Source: Balamuthia mandrillaris
Lineage: Eukaryota; Discosea; Longamoebia; Balamuthiidae
DNA length: 64,000 nucleotides
NCBI GenBank assembly: GCA_031835245.1
Contig: JAVKOQ010000148.1
Coordinates: forward strand, 5,001-69,000
Reading direction: 5' to 3'
Shown: piece after piece, positions 1-11,800 of the stretch
Layout: each line of letters opens with the position of its first letter
Position numbering within the stretch: the stretch's first letter is position 1
Program-made: the position numbers and the translations under genes
Notes under the pieces: generated by a model
Database searches by the model: none
What the model saw: the letters and a program-made list of their open reading frames with translations, nothing else
What the model was told of the DNA's origin: nothing

Positions 1-26
1 ATGACTACTGGCAGGATCAACCAGGT
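1..26 (-). rRNA. 5' end of 18S (SSU) rRNA, partial, running off the left edge
   Basis: Read on the minus strand, positions 26 to 1 give ACCTGGTTGATCCTGCCAGT followed by AGTCAT, which is the nearly universal 5' end of eukaryotic 18S rRNA (the EukA primer site). Only the first 26 bases lie in the window; the gene is transcribed leftward out of it. The exact mature 5' nucleotide is uncertain by one or two bases. Whether this belongs to a long tandem array or a single unit cannot be seen here. Confidence 0.95.
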
Positions 27-1560
27 AACTACCGTCCTTTTCTTGGCATCTCTTTCTTCCTTTAAAAACAAAAGGACAAAAGAAACCCCAAAAAAGTCGT
101 GGCTGCTAAGGCCTTGGTTGCTTCGTTGCGTTATTTCTTTCTCTCTCTGTTCCTCCAGCAAGACAGCACACAATAAACCATGCCAGGATGGTTCTTGTTG
201 CTCTCTTATCCTTTGATCCAGAGATAAATAAGCATTGAAGGTTTGTTTTTTTTTTTGCTGTGCTGAGCTGAAGCGAAGCTTTGTGTTTCCACAGCTTGTT
301 TCGCTCAAACACTGCTTTTCCTGCCGTCTTGTTTGCGCACTATTCTCCTGAGAAGTTCCAGGTTTTTCGCAGGAAGCTAAAATACTTCCTACCAGGACTT
401 CTTTTCCTGCAAGCTACCCTTGTTTCTCTCCATCTCTCACCGCTGCCCTCCTTTTCCCCTTCCTTGAGGAAGGAGCAGTGGGAACAACAAATAAGAGACT
501 AAGAGACCAGCGTACTTGCTGTTGGTGTGTATGATCTTTTTTTGTGCAAAGCACATCACATACAAACTCCCCGCTTACTGGGGTGTCTTTCTTTGCTACC
601 CTTACCACGCTACCCTTCACTCTATCTCTCTCTCCAAGCGGAGATCGCTTAAGACCACCACCCAAAAGAAGAGATGTGTTGAAGCAACGGGCTAGGCAAG
701 CGTTCAGGTCCGAGAAACCTAGCACTAGAAAAGCGCCAGATCCCAAAAACCGTTTCTCTTCCCATCCTTGCATCTTGCGTCACAAGGACTCAGAAGATAA
801 AGCTTGCCTTGGCGAGCTTTGGTCTGGTCCAGGGTTTTTCGACAGCCAAGAAAGAAAAAACGGCGTTTGCCTGGAGGCAAACGGTTTCCCTCTCTCTCTC
901 AGCTCTCTCCCTCAACCGTCCCTTTGCTCCGCAGGACAAACCTTTCGCATCCTCAAACCCACCTTGAGAGCAGCAGCCTGCAAGAAAAGAAGACACGCAA
1001 CTGGTCACAGCTGGTTTGTGGCAGATCTGTGCACCTTTTTGTTGCCTCTCTTCCATCTCCCTGTGCTCCCTCTTTTTTTACTCCAACTGGAGAACACACA
1101 AAAGAAAAATGATCACCTGACCTGGGCTACTGATGCGGCTGGTAGGAACCATGCTATGAACTCGCAGCATGTGCGGAATTTCCTTCCCCACACACAGGGC
1201 CGCCATAGTGACTCCCAAACCCACCCACCTCCGCTCCTTGTCAATCCTTTCTCTCCGCACCTGGGTGTCCGTTTGGATCGACTTTTTGCAGGCCAGTTGC
1301 GGCAGGAGCCGCGCTTGAACCTGCTACTTTAGTCTGCATCCTCCCTTCGCTCCTGTGCTTTGAAAAGCGATTTTTTCTCTTGTTTTCTCGTTGATGCACC
1401 CCCTCATTTTGTGCCAACTAGCAGATGTTTTGAGGGACTACTTAGCCATATTTAATCGCTAGCAACACCCAATTCTAGGTTTTTATAATCGACTCCTCGT
1501 GAATTGTAGTAAAATTGCATCAGCCTCTGTGAGTTGAAATAAGCCTGATAGAAACTATCA
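27..1560 (-). other. rDNA upstream spacer (5' ETS and/or intergenic spacer)
   Basis: This stretch lies directly upstream of the leftward 18S gene, so it should hold the 5' external transcribed spacer and the Pol I promoter. It is more GC-rich and less repetitive than the DNA after it, and composition drops to AT-rich around 1330-1560. I recognise no promoter or terminator motif. Long open frames on both strands (for example 544-1332) have no recognisable protein features and overlap each other, so I regard them as chance. Confidence 0.6.
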
Positions 1561-1715
1561 GCAGCCTAGGCACCCAGTGTGGCTACAACTGTCTTTATCA
1601 AGATCTTCCTTGATGGACAACATGTGTTCTTCACAACAATATTCGTTGATTCTATTCTTTTATCAACTCTAGCTATTTGGACCAGTGTCTTCTTTGTTTC
1701 TTTCTTTTTTATTAT

Positions 1716-1974
1716 TGTCACACGGCGCGATCTCAGTCTGATCAATAGGATGATGTCAACCAGCCAATCAACGGAATCTCTAAGTATTGCGTTACCACGG
1801 GAGAAGGGAAAAGAGGGGAAAAAGGGGAGAATAACAGAATTAAAGAGAGAAACTGTACACACGAAGCAGGTTTTTCTAATAAGAGCAAATCAAGAACCAC
1901 CCCAATCTTATCTCTCCTTTGTGAGGGTTGTGTGAGAAAGAGGGATTGGCACGACCCAAGGCCGGGTTGTGACA
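1716..1974 (-). repeat. ~255 bp dispersed repeat, copy A
   Basis: This copy is bounded by perfect 7-bp inverted termini, TGTCACA at 1716-1722 and TGTGACA at 1968-1974. Its interior matches, in inverted orientation, the copies starting near 2790 and 4572 (shared stretches include the CCAACCAATC/GATTGGTTGG-type block and the AGAACCACCCCAATCTT block). TG...CA ends fit either a solo LTR or a small non-autonomous element. Copies differ by many substitutions and small indels, so the insertions are old. Confidence 0.7.
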
Positions 1975-2432
1975 CCTTCACTAACAGATGTCTTTTGAAA
2001 TCTTGACCGATGCTCTCAGAAACGTCTTTCAATGTTAGTACACCTTGTCTGTAAAAATAAATATAGGAAATGAGGAACTACATCAAAATTTAGAAAAAAA
2101 AAGGTGTTCTACAAACTGTTTCATAGACCAACTGGAGGAATGCATTGCTTCCTCAACTGCTTGCATGTTTTCTTTCAGGTACAACTGAACTGAACCTACC
2201 ATTCCATACTCTAAACCACAAACCTGTTAAGTATAAAAGACAAAAAAAAGGAAATAGGCTAAGGGAGAACAAGTATGAACCAGACCAAACCTCTACAAAG
2301 ACTTTTCTATTTTCATCATCTTCGTCATTCTTTCCACATCAAAGATGTCAACAAAAAGGAAAAAAAAGGAAAAGGGCAATGGAACTAACATGTTGAGAGT
2401 AATTCTCAACATTACTCTATCTTTTGCCAGAG

Positions 2433-3860
2433 TTAATCATAGGGATTATGGTCAAGTGAGTTTTCTACTAGCTTTTTAATAACACAGCAGTACTTGTAAT
2501 AGCTGTTAATCTTGTCACACTGCAAATAAGAAGAAGTAACAAAGGAACCAAGAGAGAAGCCAGAGTAGATGGCATTAGTAGGAGGGTCATTGTCATCATT
2601 ATTATACACATCATTAGGTGGATCATTATCATCGTAACCAGTAGTAAGGATGAATAGACCAGATGAGTTCTTGTTGGTTTTGTTGAGGCAAGAAGATGCA
2701 AGGTGACCTTGTTGCTTGCATTTGTAGCATGTGCATTGCTTAATAGTAAGCATGGAAAAAGTTGGCTTAAAAGAGAGGTGAGGTAGTAGTGTCACAACCC
2801 AGCCTTGGGTCATGCCAATTCCTTTCTCTAACACCATGCTCACAAAGGAGAGAAAAGATTGGGGTGGTTCTTGATTTGCTTCTATTAATACCAGCTTCAT
2901 GTGTATAGTTTCTCTCTCTAATCTTCTTATTCTCTTCTTTTTTCCTCTTTTCCCCTTCTTAGGTAATGGAATACTTAGAAATTCTGTTGATTAGCTGGTT
3001 GATGTGATCTTATCAATCAGATCGAGATCACCTCACATGATAGTAAAAGGCAATGGAGAGGGGGAGTGTTCAAGTTAGATGGCCTGCAAGTTTGCTTCCA
3101 TAGCTATCACAGTAGCAACAACTTTATTTAAGTTGTTAGCCAGAAAGTCTGGTGGCAACAACAGAATAATCTAATTGCATATCTCCAAGATTTTCTTGTT
3201 AATAGAACAGATAGACTCAGTAGGACCAGCTTATAGGTAACAAAGCTTTTTGTAGACAATGAAGTTTGAGCTTTGGGAAACTGGAGGGCATAGATAAAGG
3301 TCAACAGGTTGGAAATCTTTGAATCATCAGGGTCAAACTTGGGAAGATCTCAGGGAAAGGATTGCTTCTTTGTAGAAGAGGTTGAAGAAGTAGATGAAAA
3401 AGTGGTGTTGTGAGGCATTTGGCATGAGGCAAAGGCAGAGGCCAATGCTAATGAGGAAGCTAAGAAAGAGGCAGACTTGGGCTTCATGAGGGTAGTAAAA
3501 ATGGGTCATTTTTCACACAATTTTTTTGGAAAAGAGTCTGTTGCAATGATAGATTAGATGTCACAGAGGGAGGAACAACAGAGGAAGTAGAAAGGAGGGT
3601 GGAAAAAAGAGGAAACTTCCTGTTCTCAAGGTCCTTGATTGCTTGTGAGAGTCAGTTGATTTTATTGCCAAAGAAGACAACTTTCTTTTGGTGCTCTTTT
3701 TCTGCTTCTGAGGTTGATGCCATGGCAGCTTCTTCAAGCTCCTCTGTGGCATGAACATGGGCATTCTCAAGGGTGGCTTGAAGGTGTTCCAAACACTCCT
3801 TGAAGGTAGTCTGGAAAATCGTTTCAGATTTCTTGTTCTTGGCAATTATCATGTTTGAGG
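2433..3860 (-). mobile_element. Decayed LTR-retroelement-like remnant (gag-type portion)
   Basis: On the minus strand, around 2690-2735, there is a canonical CCHC zinc knuckle (CYKCKQQGHLASSC, spacing CX2CX4HX4C), the hallmark of Gag nucleocapsid regions. Upstream on the same strand (3560-3852) is a Glu/Ala/Lys-rich helical segment of the sort seen in Gag. No reverse transcriptase, integrase or protease is recognisable. The remnant is broken by several disruptions, carries a repeat copy within it, and its flanking repeat copies have diverged, so it is old. Family (Ty1/copia or Ty3) cannot be set from gag alone. Confidence 0.55.
2790..3042 (+). repeat. ~255 bp dispersed repeat, copy B
   Basis: This copy begins TGTCACAACCC and runs through the same ordered blocks as copy A, in the opposite orientation, to a degenerate end near 3040. 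It lies inside the gag-type remnant described below, between the capsid-like and zinc-knuckle portions, which suggests nested insertion or rearrangement. Confidence 0.65.
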
Positions 3861-4571
3861 GAAAATTGAATAAATAATGATTTCAGCTGTCAAAAAAAAG
3901 CTAAAAAGGCAAATAACACAAATAAACAGGGCCAAAATGTATTATTTAAAGAGGAAACAAGGGAATAAAGAGTGTTAAGAGGAAAAGGTGTAATGTGAAT
4001 GAAACAAAATTAACTAACTAAAAGAAAAAGAAAAGAAAGCAACAGAATAAAAGAAAGAAGCCCAGTGATGTGGCAGCAAGTGATTGATCCATATCAAAGA
4101 TGTCAATAGAAAGGAAAAGAAAGGAAAGGGGCAATAGAACTAAAATGTTAAGAGTAATTCTCAATACTGAGCTTATGTTGATTAACAAAAAAAAGGGACA
4201 AATAATCAACAATGAAAGTATTCCTGGAGAAGGAAAGAAAAACAACAGGAAGGAATCTCTATCATTGCTTTAGAGCCCTTTTCCGTGTTCTCTTCAACTA
4301 TTTTGTATTAGCCTTCCTGGTAACCTTTTTTAACATCTTACTGCATCAACAAAATCTTTTTCAACAAAAATCAACTCAAATGAAAAAAGGTTTATTGTAA
4401 ATATTGAGTGTTGACTTGAGGCCATTATAAACAAACAATGTGATAAAGAGAAAAATAAAGAAAAAACATGAGGTGCAAAATGTATTTTAACAGTAAAGCA
4501 AAAAGGAGAATTAAATACAATAAGAGAATAGAGGAAGAAAAATGAGAGTGAATCTCTAATATTGCTTCTAA

Positions 4572-4875
4572 TACAACCCAGCCTTGGATCATGCCAATCT
4601 CTCTCTCTAACACAACACTCACAAAGGAGAGATAAGATTGGGGTGGTTCTTGGTTAATTCTTATCAGAAAGACCTACTTCATGTGTACGGTTGCTCTCTA
4701 ATTCTGTTATTCTCTCCTTTTTCCCTCTTTTCCCTTCTCCTTGGGTAATGCAATACTTAGAAATTCCACTGATTGGCTGGTTGATATCATCCTATCAATC
4801 AGACCTAGGATCTAGGTTTGATCAATAGGAGAGAATAACAGAATTAGAGAGCAACCATACATGCCACATGACACT
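4572..4875 (+). repeat. ~255 bp dispersed repeat, copy C, with a partial inverted copy attached
   Basis: From 4572 the sequence repeats copy B in the same orientation (ACAACCCAGCCTTGGATCAT and following blocks) to about 4808. From about 4816 to 4875 part of the same sequence returns in reverse complement (GAGAATAACAGAATTAGAGA and flanks), making a short fold-back. A second direct repeat links 2340-2420 with 4094-4175 at nearly the same spacing (about 1.76 kb), so part of this island may be a segmental duplication. Confidence 0.6.
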
Positions 4876-5060
4876 TCAAAGTACACCCAGAGAAAAGGAA
4901 AAAGGGAAAAAGGAAGGATGAAGGCTACAAAAGAAAGGAGAGCAGAGGGTCTGAGATAGATAGATCCAACATAAGGAGTAAAGATAAGTGTTGATCATTT
5001 TACCAACATACATGTTTTGTGCTTACCTTCTTTCACATCATGACCAACGCTTTTTGGGTA

Positions 5061-5214
5061 GGGGAGCTCTAGTAGGAACCCTCACCTCTTGTTAAAGGGC
5101 CCTTTAAAGTCCTCAAAGTCCTTGTTCAGGTGAGAGGGTCCTCAAATAAGCAGACTCCTGAGATAGCTCTATAGCATTCTAGTAGCAAGGGAGGGTTCCT
5201 ATTAGAGCCCCTCC
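5061..5214. mobile_element. MITE-like inverted-repeat element (~154 bp)
   Basis: GGGGAGCTCTAGTAGGAACC (5061 onward) is answered in reverse complement by GAGGGTTCCTATTAGAGCCC at 5191-5214, giving terminal inverted repeats of about 23 bp with two mismatches. The interior is about 107 bp and has no coding potential. Size and architecture fit a non-autonomous DNA transposon. I see no clear target-site duplication. Confidence 0.5.
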
Positions 5215-5350
5215 TGTTGAGGAAAAATCTGGAAGGATGAGGAGCAGTACTTTTGGTAGTAAGAAAGGAGCTTGGGTTGGTGGAAACTGATACAGTTCAA
5301 GAACACTGCAAACAGGTTGAATTCACAAGTACCTTGAAAACCAGAAGAAC

Positions 5351-5583
5351 TGTTATACCACTCTCCCATAATACCTATCCCTATCTCTCCTTGTATATAT
5401 ATCTCTTTCTTTCATTTTATTAAAGGTCTTTTTCCCTACACCCATCGAGTTGGTGTCTGTTAGGTTGTTCCCCTACTGGCCTTATCACAGAACTGAGCAT
5501 CCGAGTTCATTCTATTAAAGGTCTTTTCCCTACACCCATCCAAGGAGAGATAGGGATAGGTATTATGGGAGAGTGGTATAACA
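5351..5583. repeat. 233 bp unit with perfect 42 bp inverted arms
   Basis: The left arm 5351-5392 (starting TGTTATACCACTCTCCCATA) is an exact reverse complement of 5542-5583. Inside, a ~35 bp sequence ending CCCTACACCCATC occurs twice in direct orientation (5411-5446 and 5506-5540). Perfect arms next to an otherwise decayed repeat island mean this unit is young or is kept identical by conversion. It could be a fold-back transposon or a rearranged LTR pair (the arm starts TGTT). Confidence 0.6.
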
Positions 5584-5708
5584 AAAGTCTTAATTGTTCA
5601 AGCTTCTTAGACTTGTACAAACAAGACAGTTGCAGGCAAATGATTAAACTGTTCATAAAATTTAATAAATCTTTTTAAACAAAACAGCAATTACAGCTAA
5701 CTATTTTA

Positions 5709-7121
5709 TTAAATAAATTTCTTTACTTCTTTTTCAATAAAATTTTTTGGTGGAAGTAATCCTCGTAGCTGGCGCAATGGTACAACAAATGCACAAAAGA
5801 ATTGAAAAAGAGCTAAGGAAGTTACAATCCAAAAGAATGTGTTGGAAGTGTAAAGCCAATAAAACCAAGTACATCCCCAAAACAACCAAAAAATGAACCA
5901 TAAGTAGATTATCTTTGATGGTTTTAAAAGTGTACCAATCTCTTCCACTATCTCTCCTTTCTTTGGTATTTCTGGTGTATACTGATCCAATAGTTGCTGC
6001 ATCACTTCTAATTGTTTGTTTTCTTCTTTTTTTGAAGTTGGCTTGTTTTTGTTACTTGTTTCCTTTTCTTGCTGAAGTATGATTTGCTGTTTTAATCTTT
6101 CAATGTGGGCAAGCTTGCATTGCTTTTCTTTTAAGGCTGCTTTCATATCAACTTGTTCTCCTCTCCAGTGAGGAAAGGTACCATGCTCCCGAAAGTACTC
6201 AATCAGTCTGTCTTTGTCCCTATATACCTTAAATAACCATTCTTTCATTCCTTCTTCATCAGAAGGAATGTCCTTGAATGCATATCGCCGCACATGAATG
6301 CATGGTCTCTGTTTACAACAGCAAACACAAGAAAATAAGGAAATAAAAATCTAAAAGAAAGAGTGAAAAGAAACCTTTGGAGCAATTCCAAGAGCAGTAG
6401 AAAGAGCAGTTGGAGGATGGTGCAAATCTGTGCGATCAGCATAACAAATAGTAAGGTCATAGATGGCATCTAGGTGGCCTTGCAACATAGAGGCACAGGC
6501 TAGGAAGCCTGTTGTCCGTGGTACCAACAAATTTTTGTACACTTCTAAGCCATGTTTTGTCGCATACTAGAGTGAATGGAGAGAAAGAGAGAGAGAGAGA
6601 GTTAGATAAGTGAAATACACACACAAAAAAAAAAACAAAGGCTTAATGGAGGAGAGGACCATGGCTCCATTAAGGCGTTTCTTGCACGAAAAGTCTGTGC
6701 CTTCAGGAAACATGGCCAACCAAAGGGAATAGTCATCCTCAATCCAAGTTTGGGTACGGTGGCGCATTAAGGGCTCATCAGCAGCCCAGTTACGCTGCAA
6801 GAAAATAAAGTCAAGGCTGTCCATTGCCCAACCCATGCCTGGAACCAGGCGCAGCTCTTTCTTCAGGATGACCTTGAGATTTCCTAGTCTTCCCTTACGC
6901 AAGGCGAACGGCCAGAACATGAACCAATCTACTTCTGTTGGGTGATTGCTAATTATCAATACCCTTTCTCCTTGTGGAGGTACGTCCCCATACATTGTGA
7001 TCTTCATCCCATTCCAAACTTCCAACAAGAAAATGAGCCACACGTGCCTTCAATAGCGCGCGACAAGAGGAGAGAAGAGGAAGAAAACATTAGAAGAAGA
7101 ACGGAGAAGGGGGAAGAGAGA

Positions 7122-7153
<32 letters not shown>

Positions 7154-7426
7154 AGAGAGAGGATAAGTACAATAAAGGACAAAGGTGTAACGAATACATT
7201 GGAATAATAAGAAGTTCGAACAAAATAGGGTAGAGTTCACGTACCACCACTCGGCAAACATAGAATTGTAGTTGCGCCAAAGACTTCTCGAGAACGGGTA
7301 AAAGAGGAAAAGACCAACGATCTGAAGGCACGAGTCTCCGACGATGACAGTGAAAAGTAACATGAAGATGATGATGAACATCTTCAACCACAGAAACACT
7401 TTGAAAGGGAGCGACATCTTCCCCAT
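5709..7426 (-). CDS. 1-acylglycerol-3-phosphate / lysocardiolipin-type acyltransferase
   Basis: Four exons (7426-7245, 7047-6660, 6566-6375, 6308-5709) encode 453 aa. The enzyme transfers an acyl group from acyl-CoA to a lysophospholipid in an ER or outer mitochondrial membrane. The PlsC/LPLAT motifs are present: NHPTEVDW (NHX4D catalytic block), a middle block around GMGWAMDSLDFIFLQR, FPEGTDFS, and YATKHGLEVYKNLLVPRTTG. An N-terminal hydrophobic segment (MFIIIFMLLFTVIVG) and a C-terminal double membrane span flank the domain, as in the AGPAT3-5/LCLAT1 branch. A Lys/Glu/Gln-rich linker before the last spans is variable. The exon 2/3 donor (GTCCTC) is weak and is the least certain junction. 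The first intron holds a GA/AGAG purine tract. Confidence 0.88.
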
Positions 7427-7565
7427 TTGCGTTGCTCGAAAGGGCCAGGTTCGCTTGTTGCGCTTTTGGTGGCACTGCGGCGCGGTCTGTTTTATATTTT
7501 TTATTTTAATTTTTGCTTTTTTTTTTGTAGACCACGTCGTCACGATAACCTGTCCCACCAAAAGG

Positions 7566-8397
7566 TCAGCCCTGCCGCCAGGAGGGGAGGAATGCATCGA
7601 CATCATCATAACAGCGCCCGCTTGTTGCCATCTCGTCTGGTCGTGCTTTCGAAGCGAGAACGGCAGCGCCGCTGGGTAAGGTCTCCTGGGTTTGTTGCGA
7701 ATTTTCTGGGGAGTCATCCCCCTCTTCAGCCCCCACGTCCAAACCCCCACTGCCCTCATCATTGCGTTCTCTTTGTCCTGCTTCTGCTGCCTCCGCTTCT
7801 TCTCGCGTTGCGCTTTCCTTGAAGAGGCTCCTCTTTCTCTTAAAGTTGCGCGTGGAAGGGACAGAGTCGGTCGCAGGTCTGAAGGAAGGGCTCATCGGAG
7901 AGGTGTCGCCTTCAGGCAAGAGAGGAGCTCCTTCGGGTCGGCCTGGTGTACCTCTAGCTGAGAAATGAGGACGAGGAGGAGTGGATGGAGTATTTACGAC
8001 AGAGTTTGAGTTGCTGCGAGCATCGCTGACGTAGATTTTTGCGGATGCTTGTAACGCAGGTATGAGATCGGGAACTGGCCAAACAAGGATAGAAGAAAAA
8101 AAATAAGGTACCAGCCCGTAGCTTCTTTATGGTTTCAGCCCACCGCACCATCCTTACTTGTCTCCCATTCCAAACAGGACTTTCCTCATCTTGGGTAAGC
8201 CACAGTTAGCAAGCTTATGAAGGATACTTCCATGCCTTTCACGTACGAATCCTCACTGGTGTATGCAACGGGCTTGGTGGAGTACGCGCGCTTCCTCTGC
8301 GCCACTGCAACTTGGGGGTTACATATTTGTTCCTGGGAGGTTTCTCCCTTGCGGGCACCACTGGAGTTACAGCAAAGGTGTGACTACTTTCAGCCAT
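7566..8397 (-). CDS. Unknown Ser/Pro-rich protein, divergent from kinesin-6
   Basis: I do not recognise this protein. Minus-strand exons 8304-8228, 8184-8112 and 8074-7566 splice in frame and give KRAYSTKPVAYTSEDSYVK, then VWNGRQVRMVRWAETIKKLR, then a long polar tail with several SP/TP sites (TPSTPPRP, SPMSPSF, DSPENS) and a basic KRKRS patch. The first exon is uncertain: ATG at 8397 (MAES...) needs a phase-1 donor soon after. The 8227-8185 intron would be only 43 bp. The protein looks intrinsically disordered, perhaps nuclear and phosphorylated by proline-directed kinases (inference). It shares a divergent promoter carrying an E2F-like site with the kinesin gene. Confidence 0.55.
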
Positions 8398-8584
8398 CTT
8401 CGTTTTGTTTTTTTTATCACCGCACGCAGACCGCGAAGTTCGCGGCAAGCCTCATTCATTAAGTTTATAAAAGTGGAGGGAAGTTTCGTAGGGAGCAAAC
8501 TGTCTCACCTGTTCCAGCAAAAAATGAGACTACCGACCCTGGACAAACGTTTTTCTCATCCTCTTCGCTGTTATTCTGTCGACA

Positions 8585-8593
8585 TTTCCCGCC
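8585..8593 (+). promoter_or_regulatory. E2F-type site TTTCCCGCC in the kinesin-6 divergent promoter
   Basis: TTTCCCGCC followed by AAA matches the E2F/DP consensus TTTSSCGC. It lies 237 bp upstream of the kinesin ATG and 188 bp upstream of the opposite gene's likely start. Identical 9-mers occur upstream of SMC1, DHFR-TS and the GAR coiled-coil gene. Confidence 0.5.
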
Positions 8594-8829
8594 AAATTTT
8601 TTACCCAAGAGTCGTTACGCTCTGCTTTTGGAGTGGAACAACAAAAAAAGAATAAGAAAAGAAACAAAAATCCAACATCCGCCCAGCAGAGAGGCTGTTC
8701 TCCCTTCCCCAAAGTGCATACGCTGCGAGCAAAAAGGCACCGGTGAGCAAAGAAAGCAAAATAGCTATTTGATAAAGGGAAGGACACTATCGGTTGTTGC
8801 GATTCTGTAGCAAAAAAAAAAACCCCATC

Positions 8830-11800
8830 ATGAGGTACGTTCTTTTCGTCCTCCTCCCTCATTTGCCCTCTTCTTGCTTTGCAAGGTATACTAATGTTTA
8901 GTCTCGTCTCAGTGAAACACCGCCACCACATTCCCCAACTACTGGGGCCTGCCGCTCCTCTGTTTCCAAAGGAAACATAGTGCCGCGGAACATCTTTGGA
9001 GGCTCTCCTCTGAGAAGCAAAGCGAAGAAAGAGCCTCTTGAAGTTTATCTCCGCATTCGTCCGCTTCTTTCTGAAGAGTTAGAACAAGGGTGGAAGGACT
9101 GTACTGAGATCCTCGATCAGAAGACCGTCATCTTGCGTGATGAGGTTTGCTATTTCCTCGCTCCTTTTTTTTTGGGTTGCCCAACACTGATCCGCCGTAT
9201 TTTTGTTCCCCCCTTCACAAACACGAACAAACAGGCCAACGCACGCAATACGGAAGACACTACCTACACTTTCACAAAGGTCCTTCCTTCGTCCGTCGAT
9301 CAGTCGTCTCTCTTCCAAGAGACTGGCGTTCCATTGATGAAAGACTTTTTGAGCGGCAAGAACTGTCTCTTGTTCGCCTATGGAAGGACAAACTCTGGCA
9401 AAACCTTCACCACGCACGGTACAGCGGAGAACCCTGGCATCGTGCCCCGCATGCTCAAATCTCTGTTCAATTCGTTGGACAAGGTCGGTGGAGCAGCACC
9501 TTCAGCAGCGTCCCGTGCCAACAAAGCAGCAAGCACAGGCGATAGCAGTGCTGCTTTCGAGAGTTTGGAGGACATGCCTCACATGGAGGTGGCTTCAGAC
9601 TACACGTATGGCGTTTGGGTCTCGTATTTTGAGATATACAATGAAATGATCTTTGACCTTTTGGCCATCGACGCCACAAAAGCGGCCAAAGGTTTGTCAA
9701 TGTTATTTGCTTTCTTGTTTTAGTTTCATTTGAATGGCTCCGTGCTAACGCAACTCTCCTGTGCAGGGGCGCGAGTTCAACCAGAGCGTGAAGCTCTTTC
9801 CATGCAAAAGAACAAGGAAGGCCATTTTGTGGTGAAAGGTTTGCTTGAGAAAGGAGTTTCGTCTGCCGAAGAGGCCTACGAACTCTTACAAAAAGGGCAA
9901 CAAAACAGACAGGTTGCTGCAACGGTGCTCAACCGCGACTCCTCTCGCTCCCACGCCATCTTCAGTATCAAACTGCTGCATATTCCAAAAGGTAAAGGCA
10001 AGAAAAGCATCATGGATGATCCCAGCATTGTCAAACACAACCGGCTCTACATTGTGGACTTGGCGGGATGCGAGAGTGCCAAGACCAAAGGTCCTCGCCT
10101 CACCGAGACGAAGCATATTAACACTTCTCTGATGACTTTTGGAAAGTGCATCCGAGAGCTCCGATGGAACCAGAGCCATCCCAACGCTCCACAGAAGGCC
10201 ATTCCTTGGAGAGACAGCCAGCTTACTAAATTAGTTTGCAACTTTTTTGAAGGTAGCAGCGGAGGCAAGGCCATCATGATCACAAACATCAATCCTTCTT
10301 CAGAGTACTGCAAGAAGACCAGTCAAGTTTTGGAGTTTTCTCGGTTGGCAACAGGAGTAAGCACTAAAGAGGCTGACGTGCCCTCTACTCCGCTCCTCAA
10401 GAAGAAAAAACTGAATGCAGAACGAAATGGCGGAGAGACTGCGACCCCCAGTGAAACTCCTTTGACTGTTCAAAAGAGTGTAAGTAATTTTATTGTTCGC
10501 TCTCTGTCTTTCATCAGTTCAGGTGTTTACAAGTCTGTATTTTTCACAATTCAGAACACGATCCAGCTGAGACGAGAGCTTCGTGAGCTGAAGCAGCTCT
10601 TAAAAGAGCAGGAGATACTTCGACTTCAGATGGAAGCTGAAGTACGACTGGAAACCGCCAACGAGATGGCGCAGCGCTTGCAAGAGATGGAGATCTTTTA
10701 CAAACAGAGGTTGTTGGATGCGCGTGATGCTGCTGAAGAGAAGTTTGAGCGTAAGATCCAGATTCTAACTAAGCACAGCTTCAAGAACATCAACAATAGC
10801 TTTCCTATGCGCTTACCTTCCCAGCTACCAGCTGGCAGCAACGGATCTCCTCACACACCCTTGTCCCAAAGGAATGCCTGTTCTGCCTCGTTAGTCTCTA
10901 TCAAAGAGGCGGAAAGCCTTCGTGAGGAAATTAAGGAGCTCTCCGCGTCTCTGGAGGAGACAAGAGCTAACCTGGAAGCCGCCCAAAATGAGGCCATGGA
11001 GCACAAGCGCATGGTTGAGGAGTACAGAATGCAGCTTAAAGCGAACGACGCGGAACGAGCGACGCTCTTGCAAAAGATGTCTCTTCAACAGCAGATGACC
11101 GACGCAATGGAGCAGGACAAAGAAGCCCACGTTAACTTTTGGAAAGACAAGCTAAGGGAAGAGTACGAGGACGCCAAACTGAAACTAGTGAGTCTTTCTC
11201 TCTCTTCTCTCTCTGCTTTACATTCCATCTTCATCATTAACTTTTATATGTCACTTTTAGGCAACAAAACTGCAAACCGAGATCCACCAGCTCCGTAGCG
11301 AACTAGAGAAAGAACGTCAACAATCATCCGATCTTAAAGCACGTGTAAATGACCTAGAAAGTGTACGCACCGTCTTTGCGCCCACCATTGCAATCTATTG
11401 ACCATTTGTATTTTTTCTTCAGCAACTGGAGAAAATCCCAGGCACACCTTGCAAGAAAGGAGGCTCTCCCATCCCTACCATTGTTGTCACTCCACCGAAA
11501 GATTCTGCCGCTCAAAACAAGGACCGAAGCCCTGCTTCTCCTTATTATTCCATCTACACCGACATTACCTGCACAGAAACGTCATTTGGCAGTCCTTCCA
11601 CTAGCCACTGTGCAGGTGCCCTGTCTTGTGATGAGGAAGATGTCTTTGAAGACATTCCTTTGGAAGAGGAGGAAGAAGGCAGACGATGCAACAAACGGAA
11701 GCACGAAGACACCAAACAGAAAATAGAGACGACAAAGAACAAGATCAAGAGGAAGATGAAAGTGCGAGTCCCGTTGGGCAAGGATAATAAAGCCGCTCAA

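Noticed and set aside
544-1332. 262-codon open frame in the rDNA spacer
   Set aside because: No protein-like composition or motif, overlapped by open frames on both strands, and located where 5' ETS/spacer is expected.
2433-3860. Intact retroelement or endogenous virus
   Set aside because: Only gag-like pieces remain, with multiple disruptions and no pol or envelope region in the island.
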